64,000 bases of DNA, taken from NCBI GenBank assembly GCA_020859985.1, contig JAJBVD010000088.1, forward strand, positions 1-64,000, in the 5' to 3' direction. The notes under the pieces were generated by a model. That model was not told the origin of the DNA, did not search any database, and saw only the letters and a list, made by a program, of their open reading frames with translations. The stretch comes from Clostridiales bacterium. GTDB taxonomy: Bacteria; Bacillota; Clostridia; Lachnospirales; Lachnospiraceae. Positions 44,220-52,819 of this stretch are shown piece after piece. The stretch's first letter is position 1; every line of letters starts with the position of its first letter. The position numbers were made by a program, and so were the translations under genes.

Positions 44220-44816
44220 TCAGCAGGAAAACGGCGACAGCTCAAGCCGGATAAAGTATCCCTGATCGTGCTGGCAGACCGGGCAGATAGCCGGAGCTTT
44301 TATGCCGGTGTAGATATAGCCGCAGTTCAGGCAGATCCATCCGGTCTGCACATCAGAGACAAATAATTTGTTTTCTTCCATAAACTGCGCGAAACGACCG
44401 AATCGGTCTCCGTGGAATTTTTCAATCTGCGCGATCATGTGGAACGAACCGGCGACAGCCAGAAAGCCTTCTTCTTTCGCAATGTCGCCGAAGCTGGTGT
44501 AGACAGATTCGGCTTCTTCGTATTCATTGTGCTGGGCTCTGCGCAGCAGATCGCTGATGCTGTCACTGATATCGACCGGGTATCCGCCGTCCACATGGAT
44601 CGTAGAACCCGATAACTGCTGCAGGTGCTTATAAAAAATCTCCGCGTGTTCACGCTCCTGATTGGCGGTATAGGTGAACACGGCTTCGACGACATGAAGC
44701 TTTGCTTCCTTCGCCTGTGCCGCTGCGAAGGTATAACGGTTGCGCGCCTGACTTTCCCCGGCGAACGCACGCATCAGGTTGTCTTTTGTCATACTGTCTT
44801 TAAAATCTACTGCCAT
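44220..44816 (-). CDS. rbr: Rubrerythrin
   Basis: A 198-aa non-haem iron protein that reduces hydrogen peroxide in anaerobes. The N-terminal ferritin-like diiron domain has ligands in 'AGESQARNRYTF', 'EREHAEIFYKHL', 'AKEEGF' and 'QIEKFHGDRF'. The C-terminal rubredoxin domain has 'CLNCGYIYTGIKAPAICPVC' with all four cysteines. The ATG at 44816 follows GAGGAAAAG; the upstream open frame is not used. It is a single-gene unit. Confidence 0.96.
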   Translation of the reverse strand: MAVDFKDSMTKDNLMRAFAGESQARNRYTFAAAQAKEAKLHVVEAVFTYTANQEREHAEIFYKHLQQLSGSTIHVDGGYPVDISDSISDLLRRAQHNEYEEAESVYTSFGDIAKEEGFLAVAGSFHMIAQIEKFHGDRFGRFAQFMEENKLFVSDVQTGWICLNCGYIYTGIKAPAICPVCQHDQGYFIRLELSPFSC

Positions 44817-44929
44817 GACTTTTCCTCCTCGATATACATGAGTTATTCTGGTTATATTGAACGGTATTTCCATTTCATATTCGTCGTACCGTACATATAC
44901 AAGGAAGTATTACCGGATTTGGAAAAAGT

Positions 44930-45121
44930 ATGCAGGCAGCTGCAGGATATTTGAAAACGCCCAAAAAAGAGCTGCAGGCAGATGGCTCGCATCTGTGTGA
45001 GGTTTCCATTCCCAACAGAGAAATCGCTGCAGCTTATAAGAGTGAGATACTGTCTCATCTGTTGCAGATTGGAGCTGTCACAAGAACAACAGCGAATAAG
45101 ATAATGGATGGAAAAATAAAT
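44930..45121 (+). pseudogene. Fragment of an AAA-ATPase-like/PD-(D/E)XK family gene
   Basis: About 64 codons reading 'AAGYLKTPKKELQADGSHLCEVSIPNREIAAAYKSEILSHLL' (in two parts) match the linker between the ATPase and nuclease domains of the family seen at 6106-7830 ('LVRLKIPNNEVRDIF' there), though from a different subgroup. The ATPase and nuclease domains are missing on both sides. It is probably a remnant of a second family member. The last codons run into the convergent AraC gene. Confidence 0.6.
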
Positions 45122-45125
45122 TATT

Positions 45126-46082
45126 CTAAAACGGGCGGGGCTTCCTTCGATATCCGCTCGGCGTGATTCCATAGCGCCTTTTAAACTGCCGATTAAAATT
45201 GGAAAGATTTTCAAAACCGGCTTTTTCCGCGATCAGGATGATTTTATCATCACTTTTTCTAAGCAGCTCTGCCGCGTAGGCAAGCCTGCGCTCATTCACA
45301 TACTGTCCAAAGCTGGAGCCAGTCATCTGATGGAACCAGCGCATGAAATGGCTGCTGCTGCATCCGCAGAAGTCTGCCATTTCCTGAACAGTGAACGGAT
45401 GGGAATAATCCCGTTCTACCTGGCTGACCACTGTTTTCAGGCGTTCTGTGTAGAAGGATTCTTTTCGTATCGTTGCGGGACACAGGGGGATGAGCAGGGA
45501 CAGAAATTCTAAAATGGCAGCTTTGACACCAAGCTCGTAGCCTCGGAAGCATTTTTTGCACAGGATTTCGGTACGTGATAAACAGGAGGAAAGCGCAGAA
45601 TAAGAGGGAAATCCTGAAGAATAAATATCGTCTGTGATATCGTCCTCCGAGCCAGGAAACAGAACAGAAAGTCCGGACGAATCTCCGTCTTTGCGCCGCA
45701 GCCGCATTCCGGGAAACAACTGTCCGGCACTTAACGGTACAAGATATTCGGCTGCACAGACGTCTGCAGTGGTACTTCCCAAAAATTCCAGATCAAAAAT
45801 GATATTTTCATAATCCATGGATTTACCGGAATGTTCTTTCATGGCATGGAGAGTACCGGGCGGAACGACAAAAATATCATCCGTTGCGGCCTCCATTGGT
45901 TGCATATCAAGCTGGACAATCCCCCATCCTTTTTTGACATAGATAATCTCCATACTATTCTGCCAATGCAGCGCGACGGAGGGAAAATCTCCGGGAATCG
46001 TGCATGGGTAGATATTGAATGGAAAAATTGCACTGCCGTGTTTCTTTTTCTCCTGATATTTCTGGTCCTGTTCCGGTTTCAT
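45126..46082 (-). CDS. AraC-family transcriptional regulator with cupin sensor domain
   Basis: A 318-aa regulator. Residues about 20-100 form a cupin-like ligand-binding domain ('HWQNSMEIIYVKKGWG', 'DIFVVPPGTLHAM'). The C-terminal about 100 residues carry two helix-turn-helix motifs ('TVQEMADFCGCSSSHFMRWF' and 'IILIAEKAGFENLSNFNRQF', 'GITPSGYRR'). AraC/cupin regulators often respond to sugars. It is divergent from glgP across 350 bp that contain a 12-bp inverted repeat, so glycogen phosphorylase is a candidate target. Confidence 0.92.
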   Translation of the reverse strand: MKPEQDQKYQEKKKHGSAIFPFNIYPCTIPGDFPSVALHWQNSMEIIYVKKGWGIVQLDMQPMEAATDDIFVVPPGTLHAMKEHSGKSMDYENIIFDLEFLGSTTADVCAAEYLVPLSAGQLFPGMRLRRKDGDSSGLSVLFPGSEDDITDDIYSSGFPSYSALSSCLSRTEILCKKCFRGYELGVKAAILEFLSLLIPLCPATIRKESFYTERLKTVVSQVERDYSHPFTVQEMADFCGCSSSHFMRWFHQMTGSSFGQYVNERRLAYAAELLRKSDDKIILIAEKAGFENLSNFNRQFKRRYGITPSGYRRKPRPF

Positions 46083-46432
46083 GAGAATTCTCCTCTATAT
46101 TAATAAGTTTAAATAAGTTCGGAACTTAATTTCCGCAAAGCAGCGCATTGTATGTAAAGCAATCTATACATGAAAATTATATTTTTATGTTATAAATCCG
46201 TAAAAATACAGGAAGATATTTTTAAAATAATGATAGGATAGTATCATAAAATGCGCTCATATGGCAAGAATCAAATGACATTTTATGATAAAAACACACC
46301 AGGATATAAATAAAAATCAGCATGAAAATCAGTACAGGAAGAATCAGTACTGAAAAAAATAAACACAGGGAACATCGGATATTGGTAACAATTCAGAATA
46401 GCAGTTACAGCGATTACAGAAAGGAGCACAGT
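46083..46432 (+). promoter_or_regulatory. Divergent control region araC-type/glgP with 12-bp inverted repeat
   Basis: A 350-bp AT-rich gap. TATCATAAAATG (46242-46253) and CATTTTATGATA (46279-46290) form a perfect 12-bp inverted repeat with a 25-bp centre. The left arm starts with a -10-like TATCAT. This is a candidate operator; the binding protein is unknown. Confidence 0.55.
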
Positions 46433-48688
46433 ATGGCAGGCGGAATCTATGAAACACTTACAAAGCTTTGCGGAAAGGATCTGGCAGCGGCAACGAATAA
46501 GGAAATCTATGCCGCTCTGATGCTGCTGACAGAGGAAAAAAGCAAGAAGCAGGAAGCGGCCGTTCAGGGAAGAAAGCTGTACTATATTTCAGCGGAGTTC
46601 CTGATCGGCAAGTTGTTGTCGAACAATCTGATCAATCTTGGCCTTTATGATGAGGTAAAGGCTGCACTGGCGTGTGCGGGGAAGAATTTGTCAGACATTG
46701 AGGAGCTGGAAGATGAGCCCAGCCTTGGTAATGGCGGGCTGGGGCGGCTGGCCGCATGCTTTCTGGACAGCCTTGCCACGATGAACCTTCCGGGCGACGG
46801 GATCGGTCTGCGCTATCACTGCGGGCTGTTCCGGCAGCAGTTTACGGATGGCCGGCAGAATGCAGCACCGGACTACTGGCGGACCGAATGGACAAAGCAC
46901 ACGGATAAGGTTTACCCGGTTACCCTTGCCGGTAAGCAATATGAGGCCAGACTGTATAAGCTGGCTGTGACAGGCTATGAAGGCCGGACGAATACGTTGA
47001 ATCTGTTTGACTTGGACACGATTGATGAATCAGTCATTGGACAGGGGATTGAGTTTGACAAAACAAAAATTGATCAGAATCTGACTTTATTCCTGTATCC
47101 TGACGATTCGGATGAGGAGGGCAGGAAGCTTCGCATTTACCAGCAGTATCTGATGGTGTCCGCGGGGGCGCAGCTGATCCTCGAAGAAGCTGCCGCGCGG
47201 GGCAGCAACTATCATGATCTGGCAAACTATGCGGCGATCCAGATCAACGATACGCATCCGAGCATGGTAATCCCGGAGCTGATCCGTCTGCTCGGGGAGA
47301 AGGGCATTGCATTTGACGAAGCGGTGAAGATCGTGACGGATACCTGCGCGTACACGAATCATACGATTCTGGCGGAAGCTCTGGAAAAATGGCCGCGCCA
47401 TTATCTTGATGAGATAGTACCGCAGCTGATGCCGATCATCGAAAAGCTGGACGCGTTTTCCCGTGAACGGACGGATGACGCGAGCACATACATCATTGAT
47501 ACGGAAGACCGCGTGCATATGGCGCATATGGATATTCATTTCAGCCATTCCACGAATGGCGTAGCTGCGCTTCACACACAGATTCTGAAGGACACGGAGC
47601 TGAAGAATTTTTACAAGTTGTACCCGGAAAAATTCAATAACAAGACGAACGGGATCACCTTCCGGCGCTGGCTGCTCAAATGCAATCCGCAGCTTACGGC
47701 TGAAATTGAGCGCCTAATCGGATCTGGATTTAAAAAGAATGCGGACGAACTGGAAAAACTGATGCGCTTTTGTGAGGACGACAGCGTCCTCAACCGGCTG
47801 TTCCTCATCAAAAAGGATAACAAAAAGGCACTTTCTGACTGGCTGTACCATACACAGGGAGTGAAGGCGGATCCGGATGCCATGTTCCTGATCCAGTCCA
47901 AGCGCCTGCATGAGTACAAACGTCAGCAGCTGAATCTGCTTTTCTTGATTCATCAGTATTTTGAGATCAAAAACGGTCATCTGCCGGCGACAAAGATTGT
48001 CAGCATTTTCGGCGCGAAAGCAGCGCCGGCTTATGTGACTGCACAGGATATCATCCACGCCCTGCTCACTTTATCGGACGTGATCGCTGCGGATGAGGAG
48101 GTTTCAAAATGGATGCAGGTGGTCTTTGTGGAAAACTATAATGTGACCGCTGCGGAAAAGATGATTCCGGCCTGCGACCTCTCGGAACAGATCAGCCTGG
48201 CCTCAAAGGAGGCTTCCGGCACGGGCAATATGAAGTTTATGCTGAACGGAGCTGTTACACTCGGAACCATGGACGGTGCAAATGTCGAGATCGCGGAGCG
48301 TGTCGGAGAAGACAATATATATATTTTCGGACGGACCAGCGACCAGGTCATCCGTTCCTATGCGGATGGAAGCTATCATGCGGAAGAGTGGTATGAGGGG
48401 GATCCGAATATCCGCCGGGCAATCGATTTCCTGACTTCAGAGACCATGCTGTCGGCCGGCCATGAGGAGAATCTTTCCAGACTGCAGAATGAGCTGCTCC
48501 ATAAGGACTGGTTCCAGACACTGCCGGACTTCAACGCGTATCTTGTCCGCAAAACTCAGGCAATGCAGGACTATGCCCTGAATCCGAGAGAATGGTCCCG
48601 CCGCGCACTGGTCAACATTGCGAAAGCCGGATTTTTCTCCTCTGACCGCACCATCGCGGAGTATAACCGGGATATCTGGCATCTGTAA
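46433..48688 (+). CDS. glgP: Glycogen phosphorylase
   Basis: A 751-aa enzyme that releases glucose 1-phosphate from glycogen or maltodextrin ends. Landmarks are 'ISAEFLIGKLLSNNLINL', 'EPSLGNGGLGRLAACFLDS', 'QINDTHPSM' and the pyridoxal-phosphate lysine in 'SGTGNMKFMLNGAVTLGTMDGANVEI'. It is shorter than the animal or E. coli enzymes (about 800-840 aa), as is common in clostridia. The ATG at 46433 is set by AAAGGAG; the 37 codons of open frame upstream lack a site. A terminator follows. Confidence 0.96.
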   Translation: MAGGIYETLTKLCGKDLAAATNKEIYAALMLLTEEKSKKQEAAVQGRKLYYISAEFLIGKLLSNNLINLGLYDEVKAALACAGKNLSDIEELEDEPSLGNGGLGRLAACFLDSLATMNLPGDGIGLRYHCGLFRQQFTDGRQNAAPDYWRTEWTKHTDKVYPVTLAGKQYEARLYKLAVTGYEGRTNTLNLFDLDTIDESVIGQGIEFDKTKIDQNLTLFLYPDDSDEEGRKLRIYQQYLMVSAGAQLILEEAAARGSNYHDLANYAAIQINDTHPSMVIPELIRLLGEKGIAFDEAVKIVTDTCAYTNHTILAEALEKWPRHYLDEIVPQLMPIIEKLDAFSRERTDDASTYIIDTEDRVHMAHMDIHFSHSTNGVAALHTQILKDTELKNFYKLYPEKFNNKTNGITFRRWLLKCNPQLTAEIERLIGSGFKKNADELEKLMRFCEDDSVLNRLFLIKKDNKKALSDWLYHTQGVKADPDAMFLIQSKRLHEYKRQQLNLLFLIHQYFEIKNGHLPATKIVSIFGAKAAPAYVTAQDIIHALLTLSDVIAADEEVSKWMQVVFVENYNVTAAEKMIPACDLSEQISLASKEASGTGNMKFMLNGAVTLGTMDGANVEIAERVGEDNIYIFGRTSDQVIRSYADGSYHAEEWYEGDPNIRRAIDFLTSETMLSAGHEENLSRLQNELLHKDWFQTLPDFNAYLVRKTQAMQDYALNPREWSRRALVNIAKAGFFSSDRTIAEYNRDIWHL

Positions 48689-48761
48689 ATGCCTTAAAGT
48701 ATGCTGCGGCGGGTGAGGCATGAACCGCTGCCGTGAACGTTTTGAAAAGGCAGACTGATAT

Positions 48762-48797
48762 AAGCATTCAGAAAGGTGACTTTCCGGGTGCTTTTTT
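48762..48797 (+). terminator. Terminator after glgP
   Basis: Interrupted stem AAGCA...GAAAG / CTTTC...TGCTT with a GTGA loop, followed by TTTT. Confidence 0.7.
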
Positions 48798-49110
48798 GCC
48801 TGAATGAACAGGTACCTTTTAAGGCAGTCGTAGCCTGTTATAAAAATCTGCCGGAGAAATACGAGAATCCGATTCCTGATGTCTGTGATATGAAAGCGGA
48901 CATGTTTTTATTACAAAATAGACTTGTATCTGACGGCGACCTTTGGTAAACTGTAAAATTGGAATGAAGCTCATGGATGTTAGAAAGATCAGGTATTACG
49001 GGAATTGTGCATTGACTGCATTATATACTGGCGGTCAGAAAAACTGACCGCTCAGTATATTACGATGCGCACAACCGCATCTTAAGAGAACGATCAGGGA
49101 GAAAAATCAG
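48798..49110 (+). other. Intergenic region before hom, with possible gene remnant and strong hairpin
   Basis: An open frame without a start (about 48806-48947) reads 'VPFKAVVACYKNLPEKY' ... 'DGDLW' and looks protein-like, but it begins inside the terminator area; it may be the tail of a lost gene. Further on, ATATACTG GCGGTCAG (49023-49038) pairs with CTGACCGC T CAGTATAT (49044-49060), giving 16 bp with one bulge and an AAAAA loop. There is no T-run, so it may act as an operator or leader structure for hom. Confidence 0.5.
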
Positions 49111-50460
49111 ATGGAAAACAGAACAATCGGCGTAGCGCTTCTGGGCCTGGGCACGGTAGGCCTTGGCACATATAAGGTGTTGAAAGCACAGCGCGAAGAG
49201 ATGGTATATAAAATAGGAGCGCAGCTGGAGCTGCGCTGGATTCTTGTCCGGAATAAAGAGCGTGCGGCGGCGAAGGTGGACGAGCCGGAGCTGATCACGG
49301 ATCGGTTTGAGGATATTATCAACGACGACAAGGTGGAGATCGTGATCGAGCTGATCGGCGGGACGACTAGGGCTGCGGATTTTATTGAAGCTGCCCTGAA
49401 AGCCAGAAAACATGTTGTGACTGCCAATAAGGATCTGATCGCTTCGGATCATGGCAGGCTGATGGATCTGGCGAAGGAAAATGGCTGCGATCTGATGTTT
49501 GAGGCCGCAGTGGCGGGTGCGATTCCGGTGATCACGCCGCTGAAACAGTCACTGGCGGCGAACCATCTGAGCGAGGTGATGGGGATTGTCAACGGCACGA
49601 CAAATTATATCCTCACCCGGATGGAACAGGACGGCATGGAGTTTGGCGAAGCTCTTGCGCTTGCGACGAAGCTGGGATATGCGGAGGCAGATCCGACCGC
49701 AGATGTAGAAGGATTGGATGCCGCCCGGAAGGTGGCGATCATCGCTTCGATTGCGTTCAACTCCAGAGTATCAGTGGAAGACGTCCGCACGGAAGGAATC
49801 ACAAAGATTACCCCGGATGATATCCGTTATGCGCAGGAGATGGGCTGCTGCATCAAGCTGATCGGCATGGCGCACAGCGATGGAACTTCCATTGAGGCTT
49901 ATGTCGCCCCGATGCTGATTCCCAAACGGCATCCGCTTGCCGCTGTAAATGATTCCTACAATGCTGTTTTTGTGCGGGGAGACGCCGTGGACGACGCGAT
50001 GTTTCAGGGACGCGGCGCGGGTGAGCTGCCTACCGCGAGCGCTGTGGTCGGCGATGTTTTTGATGTAGCGAGAAATATTGTCCATGGCTGCAACGCTAGG
50101 ATTTCCTGTACCTGCTACCGCCATCTTCCGGTCAAAAAGATGGAAGATGTGCAGAGCCGTTATTTCCTTCGTGTGGAGGTAGAAGACCGGATTGGTGTAC
50201 TGGCGGAGCTGGCTGATGTGTTTGCGAGACATCAGGTCAGTGTGGATCAGATCATACAGAAGCAGCGGCATATCCCGTTCCATGAGGGAACTGACAGATG
50301 CACAGGGGACTGTGCAGATAGGGAACTGCCAAGTGCACAGATCGTGGTGATCACCGATGTGGTCCGTGAGGGAGATTTCCAGAAAGCCGTGCAGTGCATT
50401 CGCGATAAAAAAGGGACGAGACAGATCTGCTCGATGATCCGGGTGTATACGGCGGAGTGA
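49111..50460 (+). CDS. hom: Homoserine dehydrogenase
   Basis: A 449-aa enzyme that reduces aspartate semialdehyde to homoserine, the branch to threonine and methionine. The N-terminal Rossmann motif is 'VALLGLGTVGLGTYKVL'. The catalytic region is 'GIVNGTTNYILTRM' ... 'GYAEADPTADVEGLDAARK'. The C-terminal ACT domain (about 355-449) begins 'YFLRVEVEDRIGVLAELADVF' and would bind threonine. It contains an unusual Cys-bearing insert 'GTDRCTGDCADRELPS'. It precedes cbiK by 40 bp and may be transcribed with the tetrapyrrole cluster. Confidence 0.95.
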   Translation: MENRTIGVALLGLGTVGLGTYKVLKAQREEMVYKIGAQLELRWILVRNKERAAAKVDEPELITDRFEDIINDDKVEIVIELIGGTTRAADFIEAALKARKHVVTANKDLIASDHGRLMDLAKENGCDLMFEAAVAGAIPVITPLKQSLAANHLSEVMGIVNGTTNYILTRMEQDGMEFGEALALATKLGYAEADPTADVEGLDAARKVAIIASIAFNSRVSVEDVRTEGITKITPDDIRYAQEMGCCIKLIGMAHSDGTSIEAYVAPMLIPKRHPLAAVNDSYNAVFVRGDAVDDAMFQGRGAGELPTASAVVGDVFDVARNIVHGCNARISCTCYRHLPVKKMEDVQSRYFLRVEVEDRIGVLAELADVFARHQVSVDQIIQKQRHIPFHEGTDRCTGDCADRELPSAQIVVITDVVREGDFQKAVQCIRDKKGTRQICSMIRVYTAE

Positions 50461-50500
50461 AATAGATCATTAAATGCTTCTGAAAGGAACACAGGACAGG

Positions 50501-51289
50501 ATGAGTGAGAGCAATCAGGGAATTCTGGCAGTCAGCTTTGGGACCAGCTACGTTGAAACCAGGGAAAAGACGCTGGATCGAATCGAAGAAAGTATGAGAG
50601 AACGTTTTCCTGCCTGCCGGGTTACCCGTGCCTGGACAAGCGGAATGATCCGCAGAAAAATAGCAAAGCGGGACGGGATTTTGATTCCGGATGTGCAGGG
50701 CGCGCTGCATGAGATGGCAGCGGATAGGATCACGGATGTCGTCATTCAGCCGACACATGTGATCAATGGCATCGAAAACGATCGGATGCTCGCGGATATC
50801 GAGGCATGCCGGCATCTGTTTCAGCGGGTGTCAGTAGGTGCGCCGCTTTTGACGACACAGGAGGATTGCAGGCGGATTGTGCAGGTGATTGCGGATGAGC
50901 TTTGCCCGGACAAGGATGAGGCGCTGGTGCTGATGGGACACGGGACCGAGCATTACGCAAATTCCGTCTACGCTGCGCTGGATTATCTGTTTAAGGATAT
51001 GGGTTATAAAAATATTTTCATGGGTACCGTGGAAGCGTATCCATCGCTGGATGCTCTTATGCGCAGAGTCAATGAGAACCATCCAAAGCGCGTGCTGCTG
51101 GCACCGTTTATGATTGTCGCCGGGGATCACGCGGAGAATGATCTGGCCGGTGAAGAGGAGGGCTCCTGGAAGAGTCAGTTTGAAAGGGCAGGATTTGAAG
51201 TTTCCTGTATTTTAAAAGGTTTGGGTGAGTATACCGGCGTACATGAGATGTTTCTGGATCATGTGCAGGCTGCGATAAATATGCTTTAA
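50501..51289 (+). CDS. cbiK: Sirohydrochlorin cobaltochelatase (anaerobic)
   Basis: A 262-aa chelatase that inserts Co2+ into sirohydrochlorin early in anaerobic cobamide synthesis. Residues equivalent to the known metal site are H147 ('LMGHGTEH'), E178 ('GTVEAYPS') and H210 ('VAGDHAENDLAG'). No signal peptide is present, so it is the cytoplasmic form. The ATG at 50501 follows ACAGGACAGG; the earlier frame start at 50474 lacks a site. Its substrate needs a precorrin-2 dehydrogenase, which the cluster lacks and the 9.3-kb fusion may supply. Confidence 0.93.
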   Translation: MSESNQGILAVSFGTSYVETREKTLDRIEESMRERFPACRVTRAWTSGMIRRKIAKRDGILIPDVQGALHEMAADRITDVVIQPTHVINGIENDRMLADIEACRHLFQRVSVGAPLLTTQEDCRRIVQVIADELCPDKDEALVLMGHGTEHYANSVYAALDYLFKDMGYKNIFMGTVEAYPSLDALMRRVNENHPKRVLLAPFMIVAGDHAENDLAGEEEGSWKSQFERAGFEVSCILKGLGEYTGVHEMFLDHVQAAINML

Positions 51290-51319
51290 CCGGATCAGAG
51301 ATAGGATGGAGGAATCACG

Positions 51320-52687
51320 TTGGGAATACTGATGGCGGGGATCGATCACAGCATCGCCCCGATTGATATACGTACCGTTTTTTCATTTACAAAAAAGAAT
51401 ATGGCGGAGGCTCTGGAGTACTTAAAGCAGATCAGAGGCATTGAGGGTTGTGTTTTAATATCTACCTGTAACCGGATGGAGCTTTATTTGAGCACAGGGG
51501 GGGAGTTTGCGAGTGATATTTTTGTATTGCTCTGCGAACTGCGTAATCTGCCGGAGAGCCTTTACGGGAAGTATCGCCCGTATTTTCGTTTCCGGGAAGA
51601 GCGGGAGGCTGTGCATCATCTGTTCCGGCTCTCGGGAGGGCTGGAATCGCGCATTCTTGGCGACGATCAGATTGTGACGCAGGTGAAGGATGCGCTCGCA
51701 TTCGCACGCGAGCATTACGCGGCGGATCATGTGTTGGAGACCCTGTTTCGCCAGGCAATCACAGCGGCCAAAAAGGTAAAGACTTACGATGAGCTTTCTC
51801 CATCCGATCAGTCTGTGGTCCGTACGGCGATCCGCTCGTTAAAGGAAGAGGGATATACATTCGAAGGCAAAAAGATCATGGTCATTGGCAACGGAGTGAT
51901 GGGCAAGCTTGCGGCGACTCAGTTTCAGCAGCAGGGTGCGGATGTGACAGTGACCGTCCGGCAGTACCGCAGCGGTGTCGTGGAGATTCCGAAAAACTGT
52001 TCGCGCATTGATTACGGACGCCGGATGGAACTGTTCGGTGAGTGCGATTATGTGCTCAGCGCGACAGTCAGCCCAAATTATACGCTGACAAAGGAGCTGG
52101 TGGCAGAGTGCCGCAAAGAACAGGCGACAGAGTGCCGCAAAGAACAGGCAGCAGAGTGCACGAATGAACCGGAAGCAATGTGCAGTGAGCCTTTGTTCGG
52201 ACAGAATATTCCGGCCGCATCGAATTCCGATAAGAAAAAATCTGTTGTATTGATCGATCTTGCCGTTCCCCGCGATATCGAACCCGCTGTGGTAGAACTG
52301 GACGGCGTTCGCCTTTATGACATCGACTGTTTCCGCGAGGAGGCAGTGAGTGAAGCACAAAAAAAAGCCATCGCTGATGCGGAAGCATGTTTTGCGGAGC
52401 AGATGGAAGACTTTTTTGCATGGTATGAATGTGTGGATGTGATTCCGAAAATCCAGGAGATCAAGGAACTGGCAGCCATCGATCTGGAGAACCGCCTGAC
52501 GAAAAAGCTGCGAGCCCTTCCAATGGCGGACGAAGAGAAAGCGGCGCTGCGCGACGACATTGAGTCGGCGGCAGAGCGCACCATAAATAAGCTTCTGTTT
52601 GGTCTGCGGGACAATGTGAGTAAGGCGGCTTTCCGCGAATGCATCGAAGGGCTGGAGGAAGTGTATCATGATACGGAGCATGAATGA
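51320..52687 (+). CDS. hemA: Glutamyl-tRNA reductase with Cys-rich repeat insertion
   Basis: A 455-aa enzyme that reduces Glu-tRNA to glutamate 1-semialdehyde, the first committed step of C5 tetrapyrrole synthesis. The catalytic Cys lies in 'LISTCNRMELY' (about 50); 'GDDQIVTQVKDAL' and the NADPH fold 'MVIGNGVMGKLAA' follow. A C-terminal dimerisation helix is present. Start is TTG, 7 nt after GGAGG. Oddity: after 'YTLTKELV' an insert of about 45 residues interrupts the NADPH domain, built from short repeats 'AECRKEQ', 'TECRKEQ', 'AECTNEP' with four cysteines. The DNA repeats have a period of about 24 bp. Confidence 0.95.
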   Translation: MGILMAGIDHSIAPIDIRTVFSFTKKNMAEALEYLKQIRGIEGCVLISTCNRMELYLSTGGEFASDIFVLLCELRNLPESLYGKYRPYFRFREEREAVHHLFRLSGGLESRILGDDQIVTQVKDALAFAREHYAADHVLETLFRQAITAAKKVKTYDELSPSDQSVVRTAIRSLKEEGYTFEGKKIMVIGNGVMGKLAATQFQQQGADVTVTVRQYRSGVVEIPKNCSRIDYGRRMELFGECDYVLSATVSPNYTLTKELVAECRKEQATECRKEQAAECTNEPEAMCSEPLFGQNIPAASNSDKKKSVVLIDLAVPRDIEPAVVELDGVRLYDIDCFREEAVSEAQKKAIADAEACFAEQMEDFFAWYECVDVIPKIQEIKELAAIDLENRLTKKLRALPMADEEKAALRDDIESAAERTINKLLFGLRDNVSKAAFRECIEGLEEVYHDTEHE

Positions 52688-52819
52688 TCTTCGACAGTTG
52701 TGGTTAAGGTGTTTTGAAATTGTTAAGACTTTCGAGGAAAAAGCCTGCCTACTTTAATTAATGGTCAGGCAGATAGATATCTTTTGACATGAATTTCAGA
52801 AAAGGAGATTTTGCATAAA

